A stretch of DNA of 64,000 nt from an uncultured Bacilli bacterium (GTDB lineage: Bacteria > Bacillota_I > Bacilli_A > RF39 > UBA660), in the NCBI GenBank assembly GCA_910584165.1, contig CAJTZU010000007.1, forward strand, positions 1 to 64,000, given 5' to 3'. Below, one piece after another: positions 7,622 to 15,282 of this stretch. Both the position numbers and the translations under genes were made by a program. The notes beneath the pieces are model-generated. The model was not told where the DNA came from. It ran no database searches and saw only the letters and a list, made by a program, of their open reading frames with translations. Position 1 is the stretch's first letter. Every line of letters begins with the position of its first letter.

Positions 7622-7647
7622 AAAGATGGAAGAAACCATCTTTTTTT
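7622..7647 (+). terminator. Terminator of the glyS operon
   Basis: AAAGATGG (7622-7629), loop AAGAAA, CCATCTTT (7636-7643) and a T-run. The T-run directly abuts the next promoter. Confidence 0.85.
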
Positions 7648-7655
7648 GTTATAAT
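7647..7655 (+). promoter_or_regulatory. Extended -10 promoter of the phosphodiesterase gene
   Basis: TG-T-TATAAT (7647-7655). The expected -35 position falls inside the glyS terminator hairpin. ATG is 16 bp after the -10. Confidence 0.65.
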
Positions 7656-7671
7656 GGATAATGGTGATGAT

Positions 7672-8772
7672 ATGAAAATTATATTTCCTGATTATGAAAA
7701 ATCTTTAATAAATGTAACAAATTCTATTTTAAAATATTTTGATGTAGAAACCATTCATAATACTATGGCGATTTTAGATGAGGAGTTAGAAAAAGGAAAA
7801 TATCAAAATGTTTTAATGATTCTTTATGATGGTATGGGTTATCATTTACTTAGAAGAAATTTAGATAGAAATATGTTTTTAAATAGGCATTTAAAGGTAA
7901 GTATAAGTGCACCATTTCCACCTACAACGACAGCTTCTACTACTAGTGTATTAAGTGGTTTAACACCAAAGGAGCATGGATGGTTAGGTTGGAATTTGTA
8001 TTTCAAGGAATTAGGGGAAACTGTAACTTTATTTTTGAATATAAAAAAGGATACAGATATTATGATTTCAGAGGAAAATGTTGCTTCTAAGTATTATCCT
8101 TATACCAATATAATAGAAAAAATCAATCAAACTTATAAAGCTTACTCTATTATGCCTTTTGGTAATGATGCTTTTCATTCTTTAGAAGAGATGAATGAAA
8201 AAATAAAAAAGTATTGTAAGGAAGACGGAAAAAAGTTTATTTATGCATATTGTGATTATTTGGATGCTATGATGCATCAATTTGGAACGGATTCTAAAAG
8301 AACACGAATGGAATTTCAAAAGATAAATGATAGTACTAAAAAACTATGTGATAGTTTAGAAAATACTTTGGTTATTGTTGTAGCAGATCATGGACATTTA
8401 AATTGTGACTCTATTACGCTAAGTGAATACCCAGATATTTTTTCTTTATTAGACCATGATATTTCGATTGAAGGAAGAGCTTGTGCCTTTTTTATTAAAG
8501 AGGGAAAACAGAAACATTTTGAAACTTTATTTCATCAGTATTTTGGCGAATATTTTAAGTTGTATACAAAAGAAGAAATTATAGAAAGTAATATTTTTGG
8601 AATAGGCAAGGAGCATCCTAGATTTCAAGAGACTTTAGGGGATTATGTTGCAATTGCTATTTCAAATAAGTATTTCCGATATAATGAAAATTCGGATAAT
8701 TACCTTTCTATGCATGCTGGATTAACAGAAGATGAAATGGTAGTACCACTTATTTTGTATAAAGCTAAATAA
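7672..8772 (+). CDS. Alkaline-phosphatase-superfamily phosphodiesterase/pyrophosphatase
   Basis: The protein belongs to the type I phosphodiesterase/nucleotide pyrophosphatase fold. The first metal Asp lies in ILYDGMGYHL, and the nucleophile Thr in PPTTTASTTSVLSGLTPKEHG. Further metal ligands are visible in CDYLDAMMHQFG and VVADHGHL, with a last His in LSMHAGL near the C-terminus. There is no signal peptide, so it should act in the cytosol; the substrate is unknown. I take ATG 7672 as the start because GGTGAT (7663-7668) is an ideally placed Shine-Dalgarno. An upstream in-frame ATG at 7654 lies only 2 bp past the -10 box, too early for the transcript. Confidence 0.8.
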   Translation: MKIIFPDYEKSLINVTNSILKYFDVETIHNTMAILDEELEKGKYQNVLMILYDGMGYHLLRRNLDRNMFLNRHLKVSISAPFPPTTTASTTSVLSGLTPKEHGWLGWNLYFKELGETVTLFLNIKKDTDIMISEENVASKYYPYTNIIEKINQTYKAYSIMPFGNDAFHSLEEMNEKIKKYCKEDGKKFIYAYCDYLDAMMHQFGTDSKRTRMEFQKINDSTKKLCDSLENTLVIVVADHGHLNCDSITLSEYPDIFSLLDHDISIEGRACAFFIKEGKQKHFETLFHQYFGEYFKLYTKEEIIESNIFGIGKEHPRFQETLGDYVAIAISNKYFRYNENSDNYLSMHAGLTEDEMVVPLILYKAK

Positions 8773-8797
8773 AAGAATCTAGCTTAGATTCTTTTTT
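8771..8797. terminator. Bidirectional terminator between phosphodiesterase and sspI
   Basis: AAAAGAATCTA (8771-8781), GCT loop, TAGATTCTTTT (8785-8795). It has A-runs and T-runs on opposite sides and serves two convergent genes. Confidence 0.8.
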
Positions 8798-8985
8798 ATT
8801 TTCTCTATTATATTTGTCTGTTCTTCAGAAGTACTATTTTCCCATAATATTTCAAAGAAAACTCCTAATCCAGGAAGTGTTACCTCTTCCTTATCTTTTA
8901 GAGCTTCTTCAATAGAAGTGACTATATCTTCTGTGTTAGAATCTTTAAAATTGGAAATAATGCTTTTTCTAATATCAATATTCAT
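8779..8985 (-). CDS. sspI: Small acid-soluble spore protein SspI family
   Basis: This 68-aa protein matches the SspI pattern closely. It starts with NIDIRKSIISNF, has an acidic middle (SIEEALKDKEEV), then the hallmark LPGLGVFFEILW and a charged C-terminal helix. SspI is a minor small acid-soluble protein made in the forespore of spore-forming Bacilli. Its presence is direct evidence that this lineage forms spores or did so recently. A Shine-Dalgarno (AGAAAGGATG) precedes the start on the minus strand. Upstream, the minus strand reads CATACTA, which fits the forespore sigma-G -10 consensus. The gene is convergent with the phosphodiesterase gene. Confidence 0.85.
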   Translation of the reverse strand: MNIDIRKSIISNFKDSNTEDIVTSIEEALKDKEEVTLPGLGVFFEILWENSTSEEQTNIIEKIKKNLS

Positions 8986-9005
8986 ACCTTCATCCTTTCT
9001 AATGA

Positions 9006-9012
9006 TAGTATG
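9006..9012 (-). promoter_or_regulatory. Possible forespore sigma-G -10 element for sspI
   Basis: The minus strand reads CATACTA here, 20 bp before the sspI start. This equals the sigma-G -10 consensus CATAMTA. No good -35 (GYATR) was found at the right distance, so the call is weak. Confidence 0.3.
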
Positions 9013-9028
9013 AATGAATTACTAAAAA

Positions 9029-9328
9029 TTATAACATGTAGTAATTGGAATCACTATATTTATTAGTAATAGAAGATGTTGTTTTTCCTTCTAACTTACT
9101 AATGCGATTATCTAGCATATTAATTTGTTGCTGCATATTATTCATTTGTTGTTCTACATTGTTATAAGCTGAAATTGTATTTTGTGATGGTGTTTGGGAG
9201 TAACTAGTAGAATAATTTGGGCTAGAATACATCATAGTAGGTGGCTGTGGTGGCATCATCATTGGCATGTTTACTCCATAAACTGGCATTCCACCCATAT
9301 TTCCAGAACAATTTCTATCTTTTTTCAT
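9029..9328 (-). CDS. Met/Gln/Pro-rich small protein with coiled coil, possible spore coat protein
   Basis: A 99-aa protein of unusual composition. After MKKDRNCSGNMGGM comes a Met/Pro stretch (NMPMMMPPQPPTMMY), a Tyr/Ser/Gln stretch, and then a short heptad coiled coil (VEQQMNNMQQQINMLDNRISKLEG, about residues 58-81). It has no signal peptide. I do not recognise a family. Low-complexity Met/Tyr/Gln proteins with a short coiled coil are common among spore coat proteins, and the gene lies next to sspI, so a spore surface role is plausible but unproven. The Shine-Dalgarno TAGGAGG is strong. Confidence 0.6.
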   Translation of the reverse strand: MKKDRNCSGNMGGMPVYGVNMPMMMPPQPPTMMYSSPNYSTSYSQTPSQNTISAYNNVEQQMNNMQQQINMLDNRISKLEGKTTSSITNKYSDSNYYML

Positions 9329-9349
9329 ATTTACCTCCTAGTCTAATTC

Positions 9350-9357
9350 ATTATATG
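9350..9357 (-). promoter_or_regulatory. Candidate -10 element of the Met/Gln-rich gene
   Basis: The minus strand reads CATATAAT, 21 bp before the start codon. It could be read by the housekeeping sigma or by a mother-cell sigma (E/K type, CATAnnnT). The sequence cannot decide which. Confidence 0.35.
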
Positions 9358-9393
9358 TAACTTGCTAGAAGATGTGTCTATTTCCCTCTTTTG

Positions 9394-9402
9394 TGGTATA
9401 AT
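9394..9402 (+). promoter_or_regulatory. Extended -10 promoter of trmB
   Basis: TG-G-TATAAT (9394-9402), with ATG 15 bp downstream behind GGTGAG. Confidence 0.6.
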
Positions 9403-9417
9403 AAAAATGGTGAGTTT

Positions 9418-10062
9418 ATGAGACTTAGAAATGTAAAAGGAGCAAATGAGAAAATTGAAAGTAGTCCTTATGTTGTTCTAAATTATTTAGATTATAAAGG
9501 AAAATATCATTCTTTATTTTCTAATAATCATCCTATTCATATAGAAATAGGGATGGGAAAAGGTTCTTTTATTATAGAAAATGCGAAGAAATATCCAGAT
9601 ATTAATTTTATTGGTATTGAAAAATTTGACAGTGTAGTAGTAAGAGCCATTGAAAAGTTAGATGGTCTAGATTATCCTAACTTAAAGATTATTCGCGCAG
9701 ATGCGACTACTATAGAAGAAATTTTTTCAAAAGAAATTGATACGATTTATTTGAATTTTTCGGATCCATGGCCTAAAAATAGACATACTAATCGTAGATT
9801 ATCTAGTACTCATTTTCTAAAAAAATATGATTCTATTTTTGAAGGTAGAAAGAAAATTATAATGAAAACAGATAATCGACATCTTTTTGAGTTTTCTTTG
9901 GTAGAATTAGTAGAGTATGGATATCATATTGAAAATTTATGCTTAGATATCTATCAAGAAAACTTTAAAGATAACATTCCTACTGAATATGAAATAAGGT
10001 TTCATAACTTAGGCTTTCCTATTTATAGGGTAGAAGTAATGAAAGAAGTAGAGAAAAAATAG
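9418..10062 (+). CDS. trmB: tRNA (guanine-N7)-methyltransferase TrmB
   Basis: Methylates G46 of tRNAs using S-adenosylmethionine. The SAM-binding motif is IEIGMGKGSFI, followed by NFIGIEKFDSVVVRAIEKL. The family signature NFSDPWPKNRHTNRRL, which carries the catalytic Asp, is present near residues 119-134. With ATG 9418 the protein has 214 aa, the usual length. This start is chosen because GGTGAG (9409-9414) precedes it and the -10 box at 9397-9402 excludes any earlier start. Confidence 0.95.
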   Translation: MRLRNVKGANEKIESSPYVVLNYLDYKGKYHSLFSNNHPIHIEIGMGKGSFIIENAKKYPDINFIGIEKFDSVVVRAIEKLDGLDYPNLKIIRADATTIEEIFSKEIDTIYLNFSDPWPKNRHTNRRLSSTHFLKKYDSIFEGRKKIIMKTDNRHLFEFSLVELVEYGYHIENLCLDIYQENFKDNIPTEYEIRFHNLGFPIYRVEVMKEVEKK

Positions 10063-10089
10063 AAAATGCTAGAAATTGTGTAATGTTTT

Positions 10090-10098
10090 TGGTATAAT
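10090..10098 (+). promoter_or_regulatory. Extended -10 promoter of the lipoprotein gene
   Basis: TG-G-TATAAT (10090-10098), 18 bp before ATG 10117, with AGAGGTGGGG as Shine-Dalgarno. Confidence 0.6.
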
Positions 10099-10116
10099 GA
10101 AATATAGAGGTGGGGT

Positions 10117-10722
10117 ATGAAAAGAATATTAGCCATTCTTCTCATCTTTTTAGTAACAGGTTGTACTGTTGTTAGAATTAATACAAATAATATAAATACG
10201 ATAGTAGATGTAGTATTATCGAAAGATAATTCCCTTTATAATCGTGTAGGAAAAGGATATAAGTACTATGTTCCAAGAGGGGTTACTTATATTGATACAG
10301 ATGATTTAAATGATAAACTATATTCCAAAGGAAATTATTATTATTTATATGTAGATGCCATTAGTTATTATAATGATACGGCTGTTGAATACGAAGAAAA
10401 ATCAGATATTTATTACTCAAGAAAAATATCAAAAGAAGATGGGTTCAGACAGTCTGGCTATGTTGAGATAGAAGAAAAAGGTCAATTATATTATGTAGAA
10501 TTTGTATATAATCATGCGAAAATAGAAGCAATTGTTAGTAAAGAAGATTTAAATGATGTCATATTAAATTCTGCTTATATTTTATCTACCATTCAATTTA
10601 ATTCAGATGTAATTAGTTTGATGTTGGATGATGAGTACTTTACGAACAAAGAAGAAAAATATGAAGTATTTGCAAAAAATGAAGAGAATCAAAATGATTC
10701 TAGTTTGCAAGTGTCTAGATGA
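10117..10722 (+). CDS. Lipoprotein of unknown function
   Basis: The N-terminus is a lipoprotein signal: MKRILAILLIFLV followed by the lipobox LVTGC, with Cys16 the expected lipidation site. The mature 186 aa are Tyr/Asp/Asn-rich (for example KYYVPRGVTYIDTDDLN and YYYLYVDAIS) and suggest a beta-rich extracellular domain. I do not recognise the family. It is followed after 21 bp by the acidic disordered protein gene and probably shares its transcript, which also includes the YtxG/YtxH-like pair. Confidence 0.7.
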   Translation: MKRILAILLIFLVTGCTVVRINTNNINTIVDVVLSKDNSLYNRVGKGYKYYVPRGVTYIDTDDLNDKLYSKGNYYYLYVDAISYYNDTAVEYEEKSDIYYSRKISKEDGFRQSGYVEIEEKGQLYYVEFVYNHAKIEAIVSKEDLNDVILNSAYILSTIQFNSDVISLMLDDEYFTNKEEKYEVFAKNEENQNDSSLQVSR

Positions 10723-10743
10723 TGAAAAAGGAAAAGGTGGATT

Positions 10744-11625
10744 ATGGGATTAGTAGATAAATTAAAAAACATTTTCACAGAGGAAGTTGCTGAAGAAGAG
10801 GAAGAAATCAAAGTTGAACAAATTAAAAAAGAAGTAAGAAGTGTTCCAATCGATTCTCCTAGTGTTGAGCGTGTACAAAGGAAAAAGAGAACAGAAAAAC
10901 CAGTTGTACAAGCTGTAGAAGAAGATCTTTTAGAAGATGACTTTGATTTGGTAGAAGAAAAATCTAAAAGCCCAGTATTTTTTACGGACAGAGATTTTGA
11001 GGATTTAGCAGCCCCTAAAAAGAGTAGAGAAAATAGAGAAAAAATAAAAGCTGAAAAAATGGCAGAAGAAGTAAAAAAGGAAGAATCACCAAAGCCTTAT
11101 GGAGGAAGTTATAGTAGTACTACTATCCTTCATAAAGAAAAACAAAACTTTAAGCCAACTCCAATAATTTCTCCTGTTTATGGAGTATTAGATAAAAATT
11201 ATCATAAAGAGGATATTGTAGATAAAAATAGTGATACACCTAGAGAATCAATGGATGGTCTTAGTGTAGATTCTATTCGTAATAAAGCCTATGGAACCTT
11301 AGAGGATGATTTAGAAGAAACGATTACTTCATCTCCATCTAAAAAAACAGTAGTTGCTGAAGAGGATGTAGATTTGTTTGATGAATTAGAGCAATCTGCT
11401 AAAGAAAATCAATTAGAACCTGAAAAGGATGTTCGTAAATTAGAAGAAATTACGATGGATTTAACAAAAGAATTAGACAATTTATTGTTAAAAAAGGAAA
11501 AAGAATGCAAAATAAAAGAAGAAAAGAAAGAACTTCCTAAAGAGGAAGAGAAAAAAGAGGATTTAGCAGAGAGTGATTTGTTTAATTTAATTGATTCTAT
11601 GTATGAGGAAGGAGAGGATGAATAA
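10744..11625 (+). CDS. Acidic, mostly disordered protein with an ISPVYG motif
   Basis: A 293-aa protein dominated by Glu and Lys, predicted disordered by composition, with only short ordered islands. It opens with a possible amphipathic helix (MGLVDKLKNIF), which could attach it to the membrane. At residues 136-149 it carries FKPTPIISPVYGVL. A very similar short motif (FKKTELISPVFGRI) occurs in the unrelated-looking acidic protein encoded at 61317-62660. Such motifs in disordered proteins usually bind a partner. Its stop overlaps the next start as TAATG, so it is coupled to the YtxG-like gene. I cannot name a function; cell-envelope or division roles are guesses from context. Confidence 0.55.
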   Translation: MGLVDKLKNIFTEEVAEEEEEIKVEQIKKEVRSVPIDSPSVERVQRKKRTEKPVVQAVEEDLLEDDFDLVEEKSKSPVFFTDRDFEDLAAPKKSRENREKIKAEKMAEEVKKEESPKPYGGSYSSTTILHKEKQNFKPTPIISPVYGVLDKNYHKEDIVDKNSDTPRESMDGLSVDSIRNKAYGTLEDDLEETITSSPSKKTVVAEEDVDLFDELEQSAKENQLEPEKDVRKLEEITMDLTKELDNLLLKKEKECKIKEEKKELPKEEEKKEDLAESDLFNLIDSMYEEGEDE

Positions 11626-11915
11626 TGACAATAGATTTAGAAATGGCATTACCAATCGCTCTTTATATAGCTTTGATTATTTTTGTCATAGCGCTTATTG
11701 TATTAGTCATAAAATTAATTAAGACTTTAAATAAAGTTGATCAAGTATTAGATGATGTCAATAGCAAGATGACAAGAGTAGATGGACTTTTTGATATTAT
11801 TGATAGAATGACAGATTATGCTGCTAATATCAGTGATAAAGTAATTAGTGGTGTATCGAATCTAATTAGTTTTGTATTCCGCAGAACAAAGAAAGGAAAA
11901 GGTAAAAATGAGTAA
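11625..11915 (+). CDS. YtxG/DUF948-like small membrane protein
   Basis: A 96-aa protein with one hydrophobic segment (about residues 8-32, ALPIALYIALIIFVIALIVL) followed by a helical region. That region (LNKVDQVLDDVNSKMTRVDGLFDII) is typical of DUF948 proteins such as Bacillus YtxG. It lies directly upstream of a YtxH-like gene, the same pair as in Bacillus, where the operon is stress-induced. The start overlaps the preceding stop (TAATG). The biochemical role of the family is not known. Confidence 0.65.
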   Translation: MTIDLEMALPIALYIALIIFVIALIVLVIKLIKTLNKVDQVLDDVNSKMTRVDGLFDIIDRMTDYAANISDKVISGVSNLISFVFRRTKKGKGKNE

Positions 11916-12345
11916 AGAGAAGAAGAAAAGTGGCTTAGGAAAATTTATTGCTGGAGTAGCAATTGGAACAGGAATTGGCGTTCTATTTGCTCCTAAAAAA
12001 GGTAGTGAAACAAGAGCAGAATTAAAGGCGAAGTGCCAAGAATTATATAAAAAAGCAAAAGAATTAGATATGGAAGATGTAAAAGAGAGTATTGAAATTA
12101 AAATTGCTGAAATCAAGGAAAGTATTGAAGATTTAGATAAAGAAAAAGTAATGTCTATTGCGAAATCAAAAGCTAAGAAACTTCAAGATATGGCAGAAGA
12201 ATTAGTTCAATATGTAGTAGAAAAAGGAACTCCAGTAATGGAAAAAACAGCAACTGCAATTCGTGATAAAACAAATGATGTTTGCCAGGAGGTTTTAGCA
12301 AAATTAAAAAATAAAGAAAAAGAAGCATTGAAGGAGGAGGAATAA
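11908..12345 (+). CDS. YtxH-family protein
   Basis: After a short Lys-rich start comes the YtxH hallmark: GKFIAGVAIGTGIGVLFAPKKGSETRAEL in two parts, a glycine-rich membrane segment (residues 9-27) and the APKKG turn. A long charged helix or coiled coil follows to residue 145. YtxH proteins are small membrane-associated proteins linked to general stress; their mechanism is unknown. ATG 11908 is chosen because AAAGGAAAAGG lies just upstream. It overlaps the end of the YtxG-like gene by 8 bp. Confidence 0.75.
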   Translation: MSKEKKKSGLGKFIAGVAIGTGIGVLFAPKKGSETRAELKAKCQELYKKAKELDMEDVKESIEIKIAEIKESIEDLDKEKVMSIAKSKAKKLQDMAEELVQYVVEKGTPVMEKTATAIRDKTNDVCQEVLAKLKNKEKEALKEEE

Positions 12346-12357
12346 TCCTCTTTTTTT
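12335..12357 (+). terminator. Terminator of the lipoprotein-ytxGH-like unit
   Basis: GAGGA (12337-12341), ATAA loop containing part of the stop codon, TCCTC (12346-12350) and seven Ts. The stem is short but followed by a clean T-run. Confidence 0.65.
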
Positions 12358-12384
12358 AATAGTGTAAAGGGAGAAGGAAAAAAT

Positions 12385-12413
12385 TTTACTATCTAATAAA
12401 AATATAGTATAAT
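12385..12413 (+). promoter_or_regulatory. Promoter of the 12.4-15.0 kb unit
   Basis: TTTACT (12385-12390), 17-bp spacer, TATAAT (12408-12413). ATG 12431 is 17 bp downstream behind GAGGTGG. Confidence 0.65.
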
Positions 12414-12430
12414 AGTAATTGAGGTGGATT

Positions 12431-12916
12431 ATGGAAAAGATTCTTTCTTTTTTAAAAAAACATAAGAAAAAAGTAATTGTTATAGCAGTTATTTTAGTGA
12501 TTTTAATTATTTGTTTTGTAGCGTTACATAAGATGTTAGCGTATTTGAATCCTGATAGTAAGGAAAGTGTTTATGGAGATCGCTGTGAATTAACAGAAAG
12601 TATTATGATTACTGATGAAAGAAAAGACACCGTAGAAGAAGCAGTAAAAGGTTATGAAAAAATGGAACTTTCAACAGTAGACGTAAAGTGTAATTTAATT
12701 GATATTATTGTAAATGTAGATACAAGTGTTGATGTGAAGAAAGTGAAAGAAATGTCTGATAAAATAATAGAGGCATTTACAAAAGAAGAACTAAAATATT
12801 ATGATTTAGAATTATGGATTAATTGGACAGGCGAAGGCAGTGACGAAAAAGCACCAATGATTGGTACTAAACATAAGGTGATTAATGGAGAGTCTAATAG
12901 CCATTTCGTATGGTAG
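12431..12916 (+). CDS. Membrane-anchored protein of unknown function
   Basis: A 161-aa protein with a Lys-rich cytosolic start (KKHKKK), one hydrophobic segment (about residues 16-37, IVIAVILVILIICFVALH) and an extracellular domain of about 120 aa. The domain ends WINWTGEGSDEKAPMIGTKHK. It contains two cysteines (RCEL, VKCNL) that might form a disulfide. I do not recognise the family. ATG 12431 follows GAGGTGG at the right distance. It is followed after 12 bp by the solute-binding/GGDEF-like gene, so the two may act together at the membrane. Confidence 0.6.
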   Translation: MEKILSFLKKHKKKVIVIAVILVILIICFVALHKMLAYLNPDSKESVYGDRCELTESIMITDERKDTVEEAVKGYEKMELSTVDVKCNLIDIIVNVDTSVDVKKVKEMSDKIIEAFTKEELKYYDLELWINWTGEGSDEKAPMIGTKHKVINGESNSHFVW

Positions 12917-12928
12917 TGAGGAGAACTT

Positions 12929-14974
12929 ATGAAAAAGAAAATATTCTTATTTTTAATAATAGTATTCATAGCAGCAGGAGTCATTGGTGGATATTTTTAT
13001 TTGAATCGTGAAACTGCCATGAAGTATACAGCAGAGGAAGAAAGATGGATTAGCAATAATAAAAATAATGTTGTAGAAGTTTATATTCCAAGAAATATTA
13101 CTGGGTTTACTTATATGGGAAAGGGAGTTTTCTTTGATTTTGTAAAAGAATTAGAAAATTCTACTGGATTAACTTTTAATAAAGTTGCTTATGAAGCTTT
13201 AGAGGATGTTAGTGATAAAAATTATACTATTGAGTTAGTAGATGAAATTGCTGATAATCAGATTTTTATTTTAAAAGATAATTATGTAATTATTAGTAAA
13301 GATAATAATTTATATACAGATTTAAGTGAAATGAAAGATTTGAAAATTGGTGTTTTAGAGTCTGAAAAAGAAGAAATTGAAAAGTATTTAGAAGGGGCTT
13401 CTATTGAATTAAAAGGATTTGAATCAAGAGAAGCTTTAATGGAAGAATTTGAAAAAGAAGAAGAACCTTCTATTAATGCTTTTGTAGGACTAAAAAGTCT
13501 TTGTTTAGATGAGATTTTAACAAAAGATTATCATATTGCCTACCATATTAGTGAGATGACAAAGAATTATGTTATTTCATTAAGAGGGGATGAGACATTA
13601 AATGGAATTATTGAAAAAAGTTATGAGAATTGGAGTAAAAAATCTTTAGAAGAATCTTATAATTATAATATATTAGAATCTTTCTATGAGCATAAAAATA
13701 TAACAGAAAAAGAAAAGACTACTTTACGTGAAAAATCCTATATTTATGCCTTTAATGAAAATGGAGCTTATGATACAGAAAAGGGAAATAAATTAAATGG
13801 TATTAATTATCAAATTGTAAAATCTTTTGCAGAATTTGCTAATATTGATATGGAATATGCGAAAGGATATGAAAATAAAGAAGCTTTAGTAGCAGCTTTT
13901 AATGAAGGTAGAGTAGATTTTGCATTCCGCAATAACGTTCATGAATTAACTGTTGATTATTTTGACACAGTAGCGCCTATTACTGCTTCTGTTGTTATCT
14001 TAACTGATATTAATAGTGCTTTACCTGTTACAACCATTCATTCTTTAGCAGAGAAGAAAGTATCAGTAGTAAAGGGAACTAGAATAGAAAATTATTTAGT
14101 AGAAAAAGGAATCACTGTTGAAAGTTATGACTCTATTAAAGAACTATTAAAAGAGAAGAAAAAAAATAGTATACTGGCTATTGACTTGGAGAATTATGAA
14201 TACTATAAAACGACTTCTTTAGCAAAATTTAAAATTAGTTATCTATTTAATTTACCTGAAAATTATGGTTATACCATTAATGGAAACGATAAATTATTTG
14301 CCCAATTATTTAATTTTTATTTAGAGTATATGCCTATTCAAGATATTATACATGAAGGTTATGGTACTATATTTGCTATAGAAGATACACGTATTTACTA
14401 TTGGATAGCCATTGCTGTTTTAGCGCTTATTTCTGTTGTTCAGCTTTTCTATACAGCCAAAAGAGCTCTTTCAAGTTTTAAAAAGAAACATAAGAAGACT
14501 TTTACAAAGAATGAAAAAATTCGTTATATTGATTCTTTAACATCTTTAAAAAATAGAGCTTATTTGAATGATATCATGGAGAAGTGGGATAATTCAGAAA
14601 TTTATCCTCAAATGATTGTTATCGTAGATTTAAACAATATTGCTTATATTAACGATAACTTTGGTCATGAAGAAGGAGATAAAGTGATTACAGAGGCTGC
14701 TAATATTTTAATTAAAACACAGATGCCTCGTACAGAAATTATTCGTACAGATGGTAATGAATTCTTAGTATATTTAGTAGAATATGAAGAAAAAGAAGTA
14801 AATTCTTATGTTAAAAAATTAACGAAGGAATTTAAAGAATTAAGTCATGGCTTTGGAGCTGCTGTTGGCTCTAGTGTTATTAATGATGCGCTAAAGACAA
14901 TAGATGATGCGATTAATGAAGCGACATTAGATATGAAAAATAATAAAGAAGCAATGACTTCAGAAGAAAAGTAG
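12929..14974 (+). CDS. Membrane receptor: two solute-binding domains plus degenerate GGDEF domain
   Basis: An N-terminal hydrophobic segment (about residues 4-25) exports a region with two tandem periplasmic-binding-protein-like domains (SBP_bac_3 type, about residues 35-245 and 255-480). A transmembrane segment follows (about 487-508, YYWIAIAVLALISVVQLFY), and then a cytosolic GGDEF-family domain. The latter has DSLTSLKNR (DxLT type) and DLNNIAYINDNFGHEEGD. The active-site signature, however, is D608-G-N610-E-F instead of GG(D/E)EF. Diguanylate cyclase activity is therefore doubtful; degenerate domains often bind GTP or c-di-GMP or signal by contact. The external ligand may be an amino acid, judging from the domain type. 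Followed by a bidirectional terminator. Confidence 0.75.
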   Translation: MKKKIFLFLIIVFIAAGVIGGYFYLNRETAMKYTAEEERWISNNKNNVVEVYIPRNITGFTYMGKGVFFDFVKELENSTGLTFNKVAYEALEDVSDKNYTIELVDEIADNQIFILKDNYVIISKDNNLYTDLSEMKDLKIGVLESEKEEIEKYLEGASIELKGFESREALMEEFEKEEEPSINAFVGLKSLCLDEILTKDYHIAYHISEMTKNYVISLRGDETLNGIIEKSYENWSKKSLEESYNYNILESFYEHKNITEKEKTTLREKSYIYAFNENGAYDTEKGNKLNGINYQIVKSFAEFANIDMEYAKGYENKEALVAAFNEGRVDFAFRNNVHELTVDYFDTVAPITASVVILTDINSALPVTTIHSLAEKKVSVVKGTRIENYLVEKGITVESYDSIKELLKEKKKNSILAIDLENYEYYKTTSLAKFKISYLFNLPENYGYTINGNDKLFAQLFNFYLEYMPIQDIIHEGYGTIFAIEDTRIYYWIAIAVLALISVVQLFYTAKRALSSFKKKHKKTFTKNEKIRYIDSLTSLKNRAYLNDIMEKWDNSEIYPQMIVIVDLNNIAYINDNFGHEEGDKVITEAANILIKTQMPRTEIIRTDGNEFLVYLVEYEEKEVNSYVKKLTKEFKELSHGFGAAVGSSVINDALKTIDDAINEATLDMKNNKEAMTSEEK

Positions 14975-14996
14975 TACAAAATTTGTACTACTTTTT
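14967..14996. terminator. Bidirectional terminator
   Basis: AAAAGTAGTACAA (14967-14979) and TTGTACTACTTTT (14983-14995) form a 13-bp stem. It serves the receptor gene and the convergent XRE gene. Confidence 0.85.
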
Positions 14997-15232
14997 TAAT
15001 GTTCTTTCGGTATATATTCTACAATGTCTTCTAAGGTACAGTCGAAATAGTCACATAGTCTAGCAAATACGGTTACATCCATTCGTGTTACTTCTCCACT
15101 AATAATTCTTTGTAAAACTTTATAATCTGTGTTAGTATCTTTCATTAAACGATTTTTACTAATGTTATCTGCATTTAGTAAATCATCTAGTTTAAAAAGG
15201 TAATAACCATTCTCCATATCAATCTTAACCAT
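14996..15232 (-). CDS. Small XRE/Cro-CI-type transcriptional regulator
   Basis: A 78-aa single-domain helix-turn-helix protein. The pattern LDDLLNADNISKNRLMKDTNTDYKVLQRIISG, then LARL-like FARLCDYFDCTLEDIVEYIP, is that of short Cro/CI-type (often YozG-like) regulators. It probably binds DNA as a dimer. It is divergent from the small coiled-coil gene at 15331. Between them lies a near-perfect palindrome inside the promoter, a good candidate for its operator. The start is preceded by CAGGTG on the minus strand. Confidence 0.85.
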   Translation of the reverse strand: MVKIDMENGYYLFKLDDLLNADNISKNRLMKDTNTDYKVLQRIISGEVTRMDVTVFARLCDYFDCTLEDIVEYIPKEH

Positions 15233-15282
15233 AATGACACCTGTAACCTTTACAAGAATATCATAACAATTTTACTGTTTGC

